DNA of 64,000 nt from Okapia johnstoni (GCA_024291935.2 CM044321.1:59204985-59268984); one strand, 5' to 3'. Positions 37,618 to 52,200 are shown, counted from the first letter of the stretch. Notes: a model not told the origin generated them from the letters alone. Made by a program: numbers and translations.

Positions 37618-39189
37618 ACACCAAATCCATGGCTTTGAAGTCAAGTTGAGAAGCAATCCAGTGCTCCTGTTTACCAGCTCAATGGCTTTGGACAATTTAT
37701 TTTAACTTCACTCAAACCTAGTTTTTTAAGATGGAGATGAATAGTTTTCACCTGAGATTCGTTCTGAGCATTCAGTGAGAAAACATGTATGAAGAACTTA
37801 GCACAGGCCTGAATATACACTAGATGTGATGTTATTATCATTAATGAGTTATTTCATTTTTTCGTAAATACTATGAAGTACTTGCTGTGTGCCAGATGTT
37901 GTGTGATAGGTGACTTCCCAAGGTGACATCATGCGCTGGGGGTGTAGGATCCCCAGCAGTATAGCTCCGAGCCTGGTCTCTTCTCCTGAACCGGCATTTC
38001 CAGAGGGAAGGGGCCTGCAAGGGGCTCAGACAGTGAGCAAGAGGAAGGAAAGCTGTGGCAGGTTGTAGAACATCCTTTCACGAAATTTGGAGGCAGAGAC
38101 TAGTGAGCGGCAGAGTCAAGGTGGGATTCTTGGATGGGAGCCTCTAGGGAGATTGTCTCAGGCAATGGTAGGAAGGTCTGAGACTCAGTCAGCAGCTCAC
38201 ATGTTCCGAATGGTGGCCATGTGCTCTTAGAAGCAACCCTCCTTTTGTACAAATAAATACTGCATCAGCTCCAGGGAGGCTGAGTCTAGTCTCACCTGCT
38301 TTGATTCCCCAGCAGGCCGTTTGCAGCCTCTCCTGTTCATTATTCCAGTGACACATCCTGAGCACATGGGTGCAAAGGGCCAGCCCCAGCTCTGTCTGTC
38401 TCCTAGTTAGTGCCCGCAGTGTTGACGTCCACAGGCTGAGACGGGGAGGACACAGCGAGAGCTGTCTCAGGCCAGCCTCTCCCCGTACAAACCATCTTAC
38501 TGAAACTCAAGCAGTTTAACCGTCTGCAGAAAACCACCCCTGAGTAAGCAGTTTCCGTTTCCCACCATGATTACGGAGGAAAGAGAACGTGTCATTACAG
38601 AGGAAAGAAAAAGGCGAGCTTGCATCTGGCCTTAGGAATCCCAGTGGTCCTGGAGCTATCGCCTGCATGGAGGTGGGAGGTGGGAGGGAAGCGCTGCCCC
38701 TGCTGATCACAGAGAAGGCAAGAAACCCCATGAATGAGGTGTTACCGAGGAAATAACGGCTTAATGTCATATACCATATATATGTTATACGTGACATTAC
38801 ATAAGGCTAGCTGGATTGTGAGAAGAGGAAGTATAATTTATAGGAGATGAAACTTTTATCCCCATAAAGGGCCAAATTGAGCCTATCGTAAATCTAAATT
38901 CCCCTGAAATAGCTATGGCTGTATTGGTAATACGTTAAAAGATAAATCTTTTCTTCTTTCTCAACCAGTCCCACCAGAACAGTTCTAAGTAGTTAACACA
39001 ATTCTTTTCCTGAATGTATGCAATGAACTTCTTAGGCACCTGCATTTAGCTTCAATTTTCTTTCTTGGGATTTCCATTTTTATTTCAGAAAAGAAGTTTT
39101 TCATTGAAAACATTGGGGTGATCTTAAAATTATTCAGAAAAATGAAGATGGCTTGGTGTGTTAATTTGCTGAGTTTTAAAAATGACCTT

Positions 39190-39300
39190 TTCAGACAATA
39201 ACTAGATTTACTGTGGTGACCATTTCAGAGTATGTGTAAATATCAAATCACTATACCTGAAACTAATACGATATTGTATGTCAATTAGATTCAGTTAAAA
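39190..39300 (+). mobile_element. L1 3' end fragment
   Basis: Text of the type TGTATGTCAATTAGATTCAG followed by an A-rich tail, as at the 3' ends of old L1 copies. Confidence 0.5.
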
Positions 39301-39331
39301 AATTACCTTTCCTCCAGATTTATCTGTACAG

Positions 39332-39535
39332 TTGTGTTCAGTTTTATTGAGAAATAATTGACATACATCACTGTGTAGGTTTATATTGTACAGAATGATA
39401 GTTCAATTTACATATATTTTGAAATGATTATTACAGTAGATTTAGTTAACATCCACCATCTCATATAGATACAATGAAGAGAAATAATTTCTTGTGATGA
39501 GAACTGTTTGTATAATTTGATAATTTTCTTAAATT
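39332..39535 (-). mobile_element. Antisense L1 3' end
   Basis: TTTTATTGAGAAATAATTGA and the downstream 'gttaacatccaccatctcat' segment are typical of reversed L1 3' regions. Confidence 0.6.
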
Positions 39536-39658
39536 TTCACTCATTTAATATTTGGTGAAACCTGAGGTGTCCCAGTTCTGTTTAGGAATTCTTTTTTTCA
39601 GTGTCTCAAGAATGCTCTCAGGGTTATTAATTGAGTTTTTCAAGAGTATAAAATGTTA

Positions 39659-39773
39659 TTTTTTTGGCTGCACCTTGCAACTTTTGGAATCTTACTTCCC
39701 CAACCAGGGATTGAACCGGGGCCCTCACAATGAAAGCATGGAGTCTTCACCACTGGACCACCACGGAATTCCT
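39659..39773 (-). mobile_element. CHR-type SINE
   Basis: Antisense CHR SINE (TTTGGCTGCACCTTGCAA to CCACCACGGAATTCC), about 100 bases upstream of exon 6. Confidence 0.68.
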
Positions 39774-39858
39774 TGAAATTTTTAAATGTTATCTTGTAAA
39801 TGAAATAGCCTTATGAGTTTATTTTTTGCTTAACCTACTACACTCTTTTTCCTTTTAA

Positions 39859-39984
<126 letters not shown>

Positions 39985-40548
39985 TAAAATGTTTAGAGAG
40001 AAGGTAATAAGCCTGACCCCCAAAACCATCTTGAAAGTCCACCTACAAGAGAGAAGCTATCCAAAAATCTCCCAAGTGCAAGAAGAATCTTTGACTTTCT
40101 ACTTTCCCTAACTCATGTAGCTCTGGACTTAGCTTGATGTGCTTGTTCATTTGACCTGCATTCCCATTTTCCCGTGATCCTCACCACTGAATAGAGAATT
40201 TCTTGCTAGTTGCTGGTATAGACTTGAGTCTTCCAAGCCAGGTAATAGCAGGGCCACGTGTACTCTCTGTCAGTCCTGCAGGCGTCTCAGAAGTTGACAC
40301 TGCTCACACACGACCTGCAGGGGACCAGGCAGACGGGATTCAGGTCTAGTGTCTAGATGCTGAAGACGGGTCTTATTCCAGGCAGGACCTGTATCTTGGT
40401 GATCCTAAGAATTAAACTTAATATAAGATCTCTTGCAGTGTTTTTCCAGTCAATTTAGTGGATCACAACCAGTATTTCTCTTAGAAAGGAGTGGAATAGA
40501 ATGGGCTAGGCTAGACTAGGATGAATTAAAAGGAAAGTTGGATTGAGA

Positions 40549-40730
40549 GTTTGGGATTACCAGATACAAAGTGGTATATATAGAATGGATAAACAATAAG
40601 GTCCAACTGTATAGCACGGGAAACTATAGTCAATATCCTGTGATAAGCCATAATGGAAAAGAATTTGCAAAAGAAAAAACTGAAATTGTTCTGTATAATC
40701 AAATATATATCCTTATATTGTTTTTTAAAA
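40549..40730 (+). mobile_element. L1 3'-UTR fragment (bovine-type)
   Basis: Contains ATATAGAATGGATAAACAAT, then CTGTATAGCACGGGAAACTA and CAATATCCTGTGATAAGCCA. This is the order seen in ruminant L1 3' ends. Confidence 0.65.
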
Positions 40731-41337
40731 AAAAGCACACGGTGAGGGCAAGTGTTAAATATGACTCTATAACATATTTATATATGTTTTGGGGTATTTG
40801 GCTGCTGAGTATTTCTTATTGTGCATATAGTGAAGAATCAAAAAAGCCACTAGTCTAAGGAAATCACTTACTTGTGCAGCGATAAAGAATCTCACCAGAC
40901 CAGATCTGTGGATGACAAAGTTTTTGCAAGTTTTGTGGATATCAGTTCTAACGCTGATTCCTAAGATTCTCTTCTGTCTTGTATATGAAAAACATGTTTG
41001 TCACATCATGTTAATGGACACATTGGGAGCCTGGGAACATGGAAATGAACCTTGCAGTATTAATCAGGCTCCTTTGTGCGAAGTAAGGAAAAGTTTAAGA
41101 CGTTCGTATGTTTCACTCTTCATTTGCATTATTAGTAGTCTTTACATATGTGGGATTCTGTGTAGATGAAGAATGAGAAGTGCTGAGCAGAAACTGGGTG
41201 TTTAGTTTTTGCTCTTAGCAAATGATAATGACATGGAATAGCAAAGTGAAGTTTATATTTATTGTGTTTCCTTTCTTCAGTTCCTAGAAAGTGAGAAATT
41301 TATATTATTCTCCCTAGAAAATCATTAGATACACTTT

Positions 41338-41520
41338 TGTGCCATGTTCTGTCCTAAGGGCTTAACACACATTAACTTGTTTAGCCCTCAAAACAGTACT
41401 GTGAGATAGGCGCTATCTTTATTTCCCTTTCACAGGTAGAGGCACAGAGAGGTTAAGTAAGCAGTCTGTGGTCACAGAGCAAACCCAAGCAGCCTGCCTC
41501 CAGAGTCAGTGCTCTCACAT
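41338..41520 (+). mobile_element. MIR SINE
   Basis: MIR text from 'ccatgttctgtcctaaggg' through 'cagaggcacagagaggtta'-like core to 'agtcagtgctc'. Confidence 0.7.
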
Positions 41521-41755
41521 GGTGTAGGCCTTAGGAAGTCCATGTATCGAGCTCATCCTGCAGTGTAGTCACTACCCCTCACCTTTCTTCAAATATGAAG
41601 CCATCTCTCATCTTCTGAAGATATATCTAGATCCTGTACTACTTCTTCCTGGATCTTAAAGGGATTGAAATCATGGGTTTAGAAAGTCTGGAAAGTCAGA
41701 GGTTTCTAAAGTTAGCTGAAAATATCCTGATATTCCCTCTTTGGTTATTTCGTAG

Positions 41756-41861
41756 GTTAATCAGACTATGGCAGCATTAAAAACCAACATGGTAAATGTC
41801 AGTGCCCGGGTACAGTCTACTGCATGCTTCTCTGGTGGCCACGTTTCCAGTGAGAAGGACG
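41756..41861 (+). CDS. RNASEH2B: RNASEH2B exon 7
   Basis: A 106-bp exon (human c.511-616) between TTATTTCGTAG and GTAAGCGAAT. It reads VNQTMAALKTNMVNVSARVQ, then STACFSGGHVSSEKD plus one base. The alanine corresponding to human residue 177, the commonest Aicardi-Goutieres site, is Ala here (GCA, 41774-41776). The second half of the exon is the most diverged from human of all the coding sequence, as expected for a flexible segment. Confidence 0.95.
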
Positions 41862-42129
41862 GTAAGCGAATCATTTTTTGTTTTGTTTTGTTTGTTTTGC
41901 CTGGAGTAAGTTGCCAATGTGTAAATGCCCATCTTAGGATTTTACAACCTTAATGTCTCAGAAACTTCACATTCTTGCTAATGTGTTCTTGTAGATCTCA
42001 TGGCGGTGTGCATTTTATTTCAAAACCAAGTAGTACTTCTGCTGTAGATCACTTCTATCACTAATTGATACTTACGTCATTCATTCACAAAATCTATATC
42101 TTGCACTAATAGTAATAGCAACCCTTGTT

Positions 42130-42330
42130 ATCATTTATTGAGGGTGTGTTGTGTGCCACGCCTTTTACTAAGTTGCCAGTGTGCACACACTAGCTCATCT
42201 GAGCCCCCCTCCAAGTTTCATTTTACAGCGAGTTTCGAGGCTGTGTGCAGAGTCGCACAGCTAGTAAATGGCAGAGCTGAACTACTAATGGAGCTCATCT
42301 GGCACTTAAGCCCACACTCGTAACCTTTTT
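42130..42330 (+). mobile_element. MIR SINE
   Basis: MIR-like order with 'gttgtgtgccacgcctttta' and 'cacagctagtaaatggcaga' segments. Confidence 0.7.
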
Positions 42331-43209
42331 GTTGTACTGTTCTTAGGGGGCACCAGAGCTGTATCTGTTTGCATCTTACTCTCCAGAAGCATAAGTCCTA
42401 CTGTAGGTCTCAATGTTTTGATTTTAGATGAAAATTTATTCACTTGACAATTTATTCTTGAAGATACATTCTTTTGCCTTTCTCATTGTAGTGTCCTCTT
42501 ACCTTTATATATATACAGGTATCTGATACAATTTACTTTCTGAAATGGTGGACAGTAATCATCCTGACTTTAAACTCTAATTCAGTATTCCCCTGTTCTA
42601 AATATACAATTCCAAAACATCTGAGTTTCGTCATTTAAAAAACAAACCGACCAGGGAACGGCAGCCTGTTGGTGATTGGCTGATAATTCAGGCAGTCTTT
42701 GATGTGCAGAAATCCACCTCACAGTACCTTGCACACACAGATGAAGGCTGGCTCCCGCTGTTCTGGGAGTGGTGGACTGCCCTTGACGTCTGAATTAACT
42801 AGCTGTCACTGTCTCTGATAGGCTTTAACAGAGAAGAGAGAGACTGAGTCAAATGGCTGGCTGGCCAGATAGACGGATAGATCCATGGATGATGGATGGA
42901 TGGATAAAACCATAGATTTTCAGTAAAGCAGGAGAAGAGATGTTAGCGGTTATTTAGACAGGACTTCTCATTTTAAAAATGAAAAACTGTGGTCTCCTAG
43001 AAGTAGATGGCTTACTCAGGGTCACCCATCCTAGCTAGCAGACCAGGTCTTCTACTCTGAGTCCAGTGTTTTTACCAAACCAATATCTAAATCTAAGAGT
43101 CTGGGCTTCACTATATTGCCATTTAGGGTTCCAGCCATAAAGTAAGCCTTATAATCTTTACATTCTTGCCATTTTTAGACCTTTAGCTTGATATGCTGCC
43201 AGAGGAAGC

Positions 43210-43436
43210 AAACAGATATATTGGCTTTCTTATTTGTGTATGGCTCAGGAAGCTCAAACAGGGGCTCTGTATCAACCTAGAGGGGTAAGATGGGGAGGGA
43301 GATGGGAGGGAGGTTCAAAAGGAAGAGAATATATGTATACCTATGGCTGGTTCATGTTGAGGTTTGACAGAAAACAACAAAAGTCTGTAAAGCAATTATC
43401 CTTCAATAAAATTTAATTAATTAAAAAAAAAAAAAG
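43210..43436 (+). mobile_element. Bovine-type L1 3' end with poly(A)
   Basis: Purine-rich GGGGAGGGAGATGGGAGGGA is followed by TATATGTATACCTATGGCTG, then CAATTATCCTTCAATAAAAT and a 13-base A tail. This is the 3' end of a ruminant L1, severely 5' truncated. Confidence 0.75.
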
Positions 43437-43862
43437 GGTCCAGTGATAACTTTCAGTTCTCAGTGTTGGCAGTGAAAGTCTCTTATTAAAGACTTTGAGA
43501 TCAGGTCATCCAGGCCGCAGTCCCTTGCTAACGGTCAGTAATACTGAGGCAGATTGTTATCCTGATGTCAAATGTAGAAAAGGAAAAAAGATGGAAATGA
43601 ATATCCCAGCAGCAAGCCTGGGATGGTGCTTTTGGTAGTTTATATCCCCTTATGATTATCCCATCTATTGAGTTGGATTATCTCCTAGAATTCTACAAAA
43701 AAATACTGAATTGAGGAAGAGGGCTTTAAAACAGATTTTCTCTTTTGTAACTGTATTCAATTGATACCTAGAGCTTCATTTTAGGACTGAAAATCCAGAT
43801 GCTGTAGAAGTCATGATTATACACTCTGCTGAGTTTTGTTTTTTACATTTTTAAGGCGTTTT

Positions 43863-44088
43863 ATTAGTTTGGGATTCCTTGGTAGCTTAGATGGCACAGC
43901 ATCTTCCTGCAGTGTGGGAGATCTGGGTTCGATCCCTGGGTTGGGAAGATCCCCTGGAGAAAGAAATGGCAACCCACTCCAGTACTTTTGCCTGGAAAAT
44001 TCCCTCGATGGAGGAGCCTGGTGGGCTACAGTCCCTGGGGTTGCAGAGATTTGGACACAACTGAGCAACTTCATCCCATTAGTTTGGG
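43863..44088 (+). mobile_element. Bov-tA SINE with target-site duplication
   Basis: Sense Bov-tA at 43874-44077, flanked by ATTAGTTTGGG at 43863-43873 and 44078-44088. Confidence 0.88.
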
Positions 44089-44213
44089 TTTATACGTAAC
44101 ATTCAGGACTCTTATAAGGCAGGTGCTTAATAGAGACACATTCTATGTTATCTCTCTTAAATGAACATACTCATTACTGTTCAGTAATTAGATTTATTTT
44201 ATATTGAAACTCT

Positions 44214-44440
44214 TCATGCGAAGAGTTGACTCATTGGAAAAGACCCCAGTGCTGGGAAGGATTGGGGGCAGGAGGAGAAGGGGATGTCAGAGGATGAGAT
44301 GGCTGGATGGCATCACCAACTCGATGGACATGAGTTTGGATAAACTCCGGGAGTTGGTGATGGACAGGGAGGACTGGCATGCTGCGGTTCATGGGGTCGC
44401 AAAGAATCGGACGCAACTTGAGCAAATGAACTGAACTGAA
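44214..44440 (+). mobile_element. BovB LINE 3' fragment
   Basis: The last about 225 bases of sense BovB, from AAGAGTTGACTCATTGGAAA to the GAACTGAACTGA tail. It lies upstream of exon 8 and is complementary to the reversed BovB in intron 9. Confidence 0.88.
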
Positions 44441-44761
44441 TATTTAAACCAACCTAGAAAAGATGAATATTTCATATTGTTACATCTGATTTTTGAACTT
44501 TATTTGTATTCAAGGGCCTCAACTAAGAGAAGAACCCTGAATTTTTATCTGTTATTTAGTGGGCATCTATGGTATTGTACTTTATTATCTCATCGTATCT
44601 TCAATGTCATCCTATATATCATCTTAGCCATCATATCCCCACACCACTCTGACAGATAGATATAAGCATCCCCATTTCACACACACACACACAAAAACTT
44701 AAGTGCCTCTCCAAAGCCAGATAGTGCCAGAACCTGATGGAGCAGCCATAATTGTTACTAA

Positions 44762-46242
<1,481 letters not shown>

Positions 46243-46285
46243 GCTTCCAGAACCTCCAGCTTCAGTGCGAAACCCTCCATCAAAG
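46243..46285 (+). CDS. RNASEH2B: RNASEH2B exon 9
   Basis: A 43-bp exon (human c.699-741) between CGCTCCTCAG and GTAAGAAACT. It completes Lys and reads LPEPPASVRNPPSK. It is a proline-rich linker to the basic C-terminal tail. The match in length and both splice sites make it secure despite its small size. Confidence 0.94.
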
Positions 46286-47489
46286 GTAAGAAACTGTGAC
46301 TAAGATATCTTTGGAGCACCTGGAAAAATAGTATACTTTTGCCACATACATTTAGTTTAGTATATGTTAAAGCATCTTAATCCACCTTATGTAGAATAAA
46401 GATTATACTGCTCTCCATCAGTATTTTTATTTTTGTGGATTTTAGGTGAATCATAAATAAGGTGCTATGAAAATCAAGGAAGAGTTGGTTATAGCTCAAT
46501 ATCTGCATTGACATATTAGAGAATCATAATTAAAATTAAGTCTTCGTGAATGAGTTAGATCCTATAATTAACTTTATTAATCGTTAGGAATACTCTATAA
46601 CTGAAACTCACTTTGCCAAATATAATTGTCATGGGCACAGAGGTGCATAGAGCATGATTTTTGCAACACAGAATTCTTTGAGCAAGGTTGACCACACTTT
46701 ACTGTCTATACTCGAAATGGTCAATGCAGTTTGTGTGTAAACTTTGTGAATCAGTGAAAAACCTTTCCTCTGCCAGATGTTCTCAAATTGCCACCCACAG
46801 CTCCTCTGCACTGTGGACTCTCAGATACAGGGAGTAGAGAAGCCATTCACAGGGCACACCCAAGAGCAAAGAGTAGCGTCCCTAAGACCGGGCCTGACTG
46901 CAGACTAGTAAGTGCTGCTCAGACACAGGGGAATAAACACATGCACCAGCTTGTCCGTGAGGCCATCCTTCTCCAGCAGGCAAAGTAATGAGTACCTTGT
47001 GAATGAATGTAACGTGGATGCTAAAGAACTTTCCTTCTTCCCTGCCTTCTAGGCGGCCAACAGTCTCAGGATTTTTTTTTTCATTTGTGTACTATTTGAA
47101 GGTGGTGATGGTTCTAAAAACATTCATTACTTTGACTTTTAGGAAAGGGCATAAAATTTAAAGTGCATCATTGTTAGTTGGTGACCTTTTTTAGCCAGTT
47201 GTCCAGGGAGGTTCATCTTTTCCTCACTAGAGGAAGCAGTTGGTGTAAGATCTAAAATTATCTTTAGATCTGGGACAGACCCACATTTCTTCCAGTCAGC
47301 GGTGCTCTGACAGCAGTACCAGGGGACATAAATATAGCTGTCTTGCTCTAAGGTAACAGGCATATTTGTTTCTTTCTTATTTTTCTTCTTCCAAAAGCAA
47401 GGCATATTTCTTTCTCTCAGATATCTGTCTTCTTTAGTAACATAAGAGATCTAAACCTACCCTTGAAGGATTTAGCGTTTGATGTGGTT

Positions 47490-48063
47490 GCTGGAGGGTA
47501 GGTTCTTTTTTTGTTGCACAAAGAATTCACAGATGAGACTCGGAGGCCAAGTAAGCAAAGGGTTTATTGAGTGACAGTACGCTTTCAGGAGGGAGCGTGG
47601 GCAGGCTCAGAGGAGCAGCAGTGAGGTCCTTTTGGCAAGCTGGTTATATGGGGTGTGAAGGATTGGGTGGAATAGTCATCCGGGGGGAGGGGTTGAGGGG
47701 GTGATTTCCTGGTTTTTGTCCCAGCTCCACCTTCCAGAGATGAGGAAGAGTTTCTGTCCTTATGTGGTCTTGCTCGGATCTGTCATGGCACAGGTGCATG
47801 GTGGGTCCTGCTCTGGTTGCAACGCTAGTTCTTTTGTAATGTGGGCATAGTGAGCAAAAGGTTACATTCAGACCAGAGGTTCCTGCAATTTTTTTGTTTG
47901 CTTCTGGGCCCTTGTTCTCACAAGATGTATGGTCTCCTGTTAGTCTGGAGGTTCCCTCTTTTCTGTGTTTGCCCCTTGGACCCCTGTCATTGCAAGATGT
48001 ATTATGGTCACCTGACCCATGCCTCCTTCTCTGCTCATGTCTGGCTAATGGTCTGCTCTAACA
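47490..48063 (-). repeat. LTR, left inverted arm
   Basis: On the minus strand the LTR starts TGTTAGAGCAGAC at 48063, directly after the purine tract GAGAAGGGAAA (48064-48074 on +, complement). It contains an AATAAA signal near 47565 before the pyrimidine/CT-rich end. The outer edge near 47490 is approximate. Confidence 0.75.
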
Positions 48064-48890
48064 TTTCCCTTCTCAAGGAGTCTGCGCCCTTCAGATATTT
48101 TTAAGGGTCAGAGCGTCCATGATCTGTCTTCTGGAGCTGCCTCAAGCTGAGCAGGGGCATTGTTCCTGCCTGCAGGGCCCAGATCACCTTGCCCTCTGTC
48201 AGAGATGAGGTCTCGGGGTTGCGGACAGTGGCAGAGACAGAGAGTGGGGAGTAGACAGAGGCTGCAGCCCTGTCCCGCAGATGTTGGTGGTCCCCATTGT
48301 CATGAAGGATGAGTTGAAATCCCTGGTGTATCGTCATCTGTAGGTGACACTGTTGTAACCTGAAGAAACAAACTTAACAAGCAGGTTAAAAGGGACGGGG
48401 CCAAAAATCAGTTAAAGTATGATTGCGATCAGAGGTCCAAGCAGGGGCAGGAACCAGGTTATGTTTGATAACACCCCTCTGACTGCAGGCCAGAAGGGGG
48501 TGGCACTGGGGTTACCCTCCTGAAAGTGTGTAGCTTTGGGGCCTGTTCATATGTGCTCTGGGTACCTTCGTCCACCTGGCCAGTGGTGTTGATGTCGGTG
48601 CAGCACAATTGATTGATTGCTGCATAGACCCTCCCTGTTCAGCTGGGAGATAGTCCAGGTCCAGTCTGTTCTCCATCACTACATCTGCTAGGAAATAAAG
48701 GGATCCCCTGTAATCCTGGTCAGAGTAGATAGAATATCTGACAGGTTACAGAGCATTGACTCAAGGAAGGCAAAGCCCCCTCCTCCCCCCAACCATGGGG
48801 ACACACCAAACCAATAGCAGCTCCAGGAACCTGGGTTCCTCTGATTACTTGGTTGGCCGAGTGTGCCACAAGCAAGGCAATATCTATACA
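48064..48890 (-). pseudogene. env remnant on the minus strand, left arm
   Basis: The inverted counterpart of 54360-55086. Both arms encode Leu-Cys-Asn-Leu-Ser-Asp-Ile and the same C-terminal tail followed by the purine tract and LTR. No complete frame. The longest minus-strand stretch (48688-48891) is only 67 codons. Confidence 0.6.
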
Positions 48891-49109
48891 AGGAAAGTGA
48901 AAATGAAGTGAAAATTGCTCAGTCGTGTCTGACTCTTTGCAACCCCATGGACTATATAGTCCAGGGAATTCTCCAGGCCAGAATACTGGAGTGGGTAGCC
49001 TTTCCCTTCTCCAGGGGATCTTCCCAACCCAGGGATTGAACCCAGGTCTCCCGCATTGCGGGCGGATTCTTTACCAGCTGAGCCACCAGGGAAGCCCATA
49101 CAAGGAAAG
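48886..49109 (-). mobile_element. Bov-tA SINE inside the retrovirus, with target-site duplication
   Basis: Antisense Bov-tA at 48898-49097, flanked by perfect ATACAAGGAAAG at 48886-48897 and 49098-49109. Confidence 0.92.
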
Positions 49110-49589
49110 GTCACAGCCGATCCCAAGGAGAGGCAGAGGAGTTGGGGTTGTTCTGAGGAGGGAAATAGCTTATGTTTCAGCCACAAAGGGACTGATACCT
49201 GGAGGAAGCGCATGCCTGGCTCACTTCAGAGGAGTTGAGAAACTCCTTAAGTGGTTTGTCCAAGAAGGGTACCCGTGAAGCTTGGAGAGAGAAGCCCACC
49301 ATTATGAGAGCAATTATGAGGTGTGAGGACGCGGTAGGACACAGGTCACGGGACTCTGAGACTGGCAGGGTTGCCATGTGGCCGCTACCTCCACATTGGC
49401 CAAAGTTGGCAGGACTAGGTGCCTGTAGCCAGTCCTGACAGAGGGAACCCCTACAAGGGCCCCCCAGTGGTAGTGCTCCTCCTCTTTTGCAGGAGCCCTC
49501 TCCCTGAAGGTTCACGGGAAGCCTCCTCTCCATCCCCAAGGATTCACCCCTGGGGTGCATTCTCAGTTACCAGGACAAGTTTTTAGTAC

Positions 49590-51060
49590 AGGAAAAGCTC
49601 ATCTTCTTTTGTAATACAGCCGGGCCCCAGTGTAAACTTGAGGACAACGAAGCCTGGCCAGAAAATGGAAGCCTCAACTATAATACCATCCTACGATTAG
49701 GTTTTGCGAAAGGCAGGGAAAATGGATAGAGTTTCCTTACGTTCAGTCCTTTATGACCCTAAGAGAGAATCCGGAGCTATGCATGTCCTGTGTTGGGGAA
49801 GCTTGTCAGTTGGGACTGATTCAGATCATACAAAAACCCTCTCTGGTAGCATCTTTGGAGGAAAATAAGTCTTGGACAGAAGAACCTAAGTCCTGATATT
49901 CTTTCAACATCTTCACCCCTCCAGCACCATATAATCCTCTTTATTCTCCCGTGCAAGAAGTGCAGCAGAGTGCCCTTGCCCCCTCACCCCCCACCCCGCT
50001 GAGAAGCAGTAGGCAGACCTCAGGGAAATTCCAGAGTCCGTACCCCCTTTCCTTTGTCTGACCTCAGCCAGTGCCACCCTCACTTAGGCTGCTTCTCAGG
50101 GGCCCCTGGCCGGTTCACTGAAGGATTCTGGGGGCTAACTCTTTCCTTGGATCTCACTTGAAAGGACCCTGAATGTTGTCATTTCCCACTGCTGTGCCCC
50201 TGAGGAAAAGACCCCTATCTGGGCACAGCCTCAAGCATTTGCTGATGAATTTATACATCATCCAACCCAGTTACTACCCTGTGGGCATGACAGCAGTGCC
50301 ACTGATTGATCCCAAATGGGACTATGAACCAGGCCAACCTGGTGTCCCTAGAAGAGCATGCACGACCCTTAGCCTCGTTGAAGGGACACGATGGTGCACA
50401 GTTAAACCTGTCAGCTGTGGTAGGGTTAAAGAGGTCACCCAAGGTCAAAACAAACCCTGTTTTCCTGTTTCAGTTGGTAAATGCCTCAGAAAGTATACGA
50501 ACGTGGACCAGACACTTTCAAGGGATGTGTTGTGCTTGCAACCTACTTCATTTACCAGTTGGTCCCCGACATCCGTTGGAAACTTCAAAAGCTTGCCCTG
50601 GGGTCCCAAACCCCTTTCAACCTTTTTGTTGATGTGGCCTCCAGTGTCTTTAACAACAGAGTCCAGGCTGAGGAAGAAAGGAAGAAGCAGCATGACTTAA
50701 GAAGGGCCCATTGGCAGGCCAGACTTCTAGCAGCTGTCATGGCGGGACTTAACGCACCTCCTGGTCAACAGAGAAGGGCTCCCAGAAGACCCCCGCCAGG
50801 TAAAGGAGCCTGGTTTAGCAGTGGGAGCCCCAAACACTGGAGCAGGGAATGCCCAGGAAATAGGTCCCGGCCTCTACCCAAGGCTCACTCTGTAGGAAGA
50901 TGGGCCATTGGACAAGAGAAAGCCCTCAGCTCTGAAGGGAGTGAGGAACTCCCCCACGCCAGTCATGGCCGTGGTCGACTGATGAGACCCAGGACTTCCC
51001 AGGGCCCCTCAGAATACAGCTGCCGTCACACGGGAGGGACGTACGTGGTGGACCACTGAT
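49590..51060 (+). pseudogene. Retroviral gag remnant
   Basis: Gag-like text on + in shifting frames: a matrix-like start near 49590, a proline-rich stretch near 49910-50060, capsid-like sequence in frames opening at 50173, 50306 and 50481, and a nucleocapsid-like basic end near 50800-50860. The zinc-knuckle region keeps the His and the last Cys, but the first Cys positions hold other residues. Stops and frameshifts separate the pieces. Confidence 0.7.
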
Positions 51061-52200
51061 GGGCAAGTAATCTTGTCCAGTTTCCAGTGGACGCAGAAGC
51101 CACTTACTCCGTCCTCACTTCTCATGCTGGGCGTCTTGTCCCCGAAACTTGCTCTATTGTTGGGGTAGAAGGAAGGCCAAAATGAAAACGTTCGACCACC
51201 CCTCCAACTTGTACCTGGGAAAGACCCTCAGAACTCACAAGTCTCCTGTCATGCCCAAGTGCCCGAGCCCATTATTGGGAAGAGACTTTCTGTCAGCCTT
51301 GGGGGCAACGTTTGCTCTCCTTGAAAATGAAAATCAGGCCTATTTTTGGCTGAACTATGTGTTATACAAGACTCAGACAGTCCAGCCTATATTTTCCCCA
51401 GAAATTGGAAAACTTACAGATCCACAGATCTCAGATCAAAGAATCCCAGGATGGGCAAAATTTGCCACTCTGTTAAAAATCACTGTTAAGGAAGCTAGTA
51501 TCTTCTTGCCTTGTAGGTGTCAGTTCCTCATAAAACCAGAGACTCAACAGGGCCTCACACCCTGGTCTCAAAATTCATCAAATATGGGCATTTGGTATTA
51601 TGCCAGTCTCCTTGTGATACTGCAGCCCTGCCTGGCCTCAGATGAAACGGGGCACATGGAATGGTGTCAGGTCTGCAGCTCATTAGTGAAGTTGTGATTC
51701 CTCTCCATCTAATCATCCCAGTCTATACTCCATCTTTTCTCAGATCCCGGAGGACATGGCCTGGTTTATAGTCCTTGATCTTAAAGATGCCTCCTTCGCT
51801 ATACCTGTTCAGTCTGATTCCCAGTACCTCTCTCCCTTTGAATGGACCAATCCAGACACCAATGTGACCCGACAGTATACCTGAACTGTCCTTCCCCAGG
51901 GACTCCAGGACGGCTGACACCTACTTGGCAGTGCCCTAGTGAAGAAACTGAGGGCATTTAAATTAGAGATGGGGCCTTATTACAGTATATAGATGGCCTC
52001 CTTATTTGCAGTCCCTTGAAGGAAGCCTCAGACCAAACCACTGCACAGATCCTCAGTTTCCTGGCTCCAGAGGATATCCCCATAGAAGGCCCAGAGTTCC
52101 TCCCAGAGAGTCACCTTCCTGGGACGTGTTCTAAGCACAGGAGACTGCACCTTTAACAGCAGTCCTCCACCTACAACCACCATGTTCAAAGAGACAGCTC
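51061..52200 (+). pseudogene. Retroviral protease / reverse transcriptase remnant
   Basis: The protease active-site region is at 51087-51116, where the expected Asp-Thr-Gly reads Asp-Ala-Glu. Pro-Leu-Leu-Gly-Arg-Asp-Phe follows near 51270. The reverse transcriptase shows motif A (Leu-Asp-Leu-Lys-Asp-Ala-Ser-Phe) near 51775, while the catalytic box at 51986-51997 reads Tyr-Ile-Asp-Gly. Several stops are present (for example near 51870 and 51935). An inactive pol. Confidence 0.75.

Noticed and set aside
49177..49560. Minus-strand 127-codon frame with a hydrophobic Leu-Ile-Ile-Ala-Leu-Ile-Met-Val-Gly stretch, possible env signal peptide.
   Set aside because: Orientation would fit the inverted env piece, but no further env motif was recognised, so it is left unassigned.
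50173..51697. Long + strand frames as possible host genes.
   Set aside because: They carry retroviral gag/pro/pol features and are mutually frameshifted pieces of one decayed provirus.
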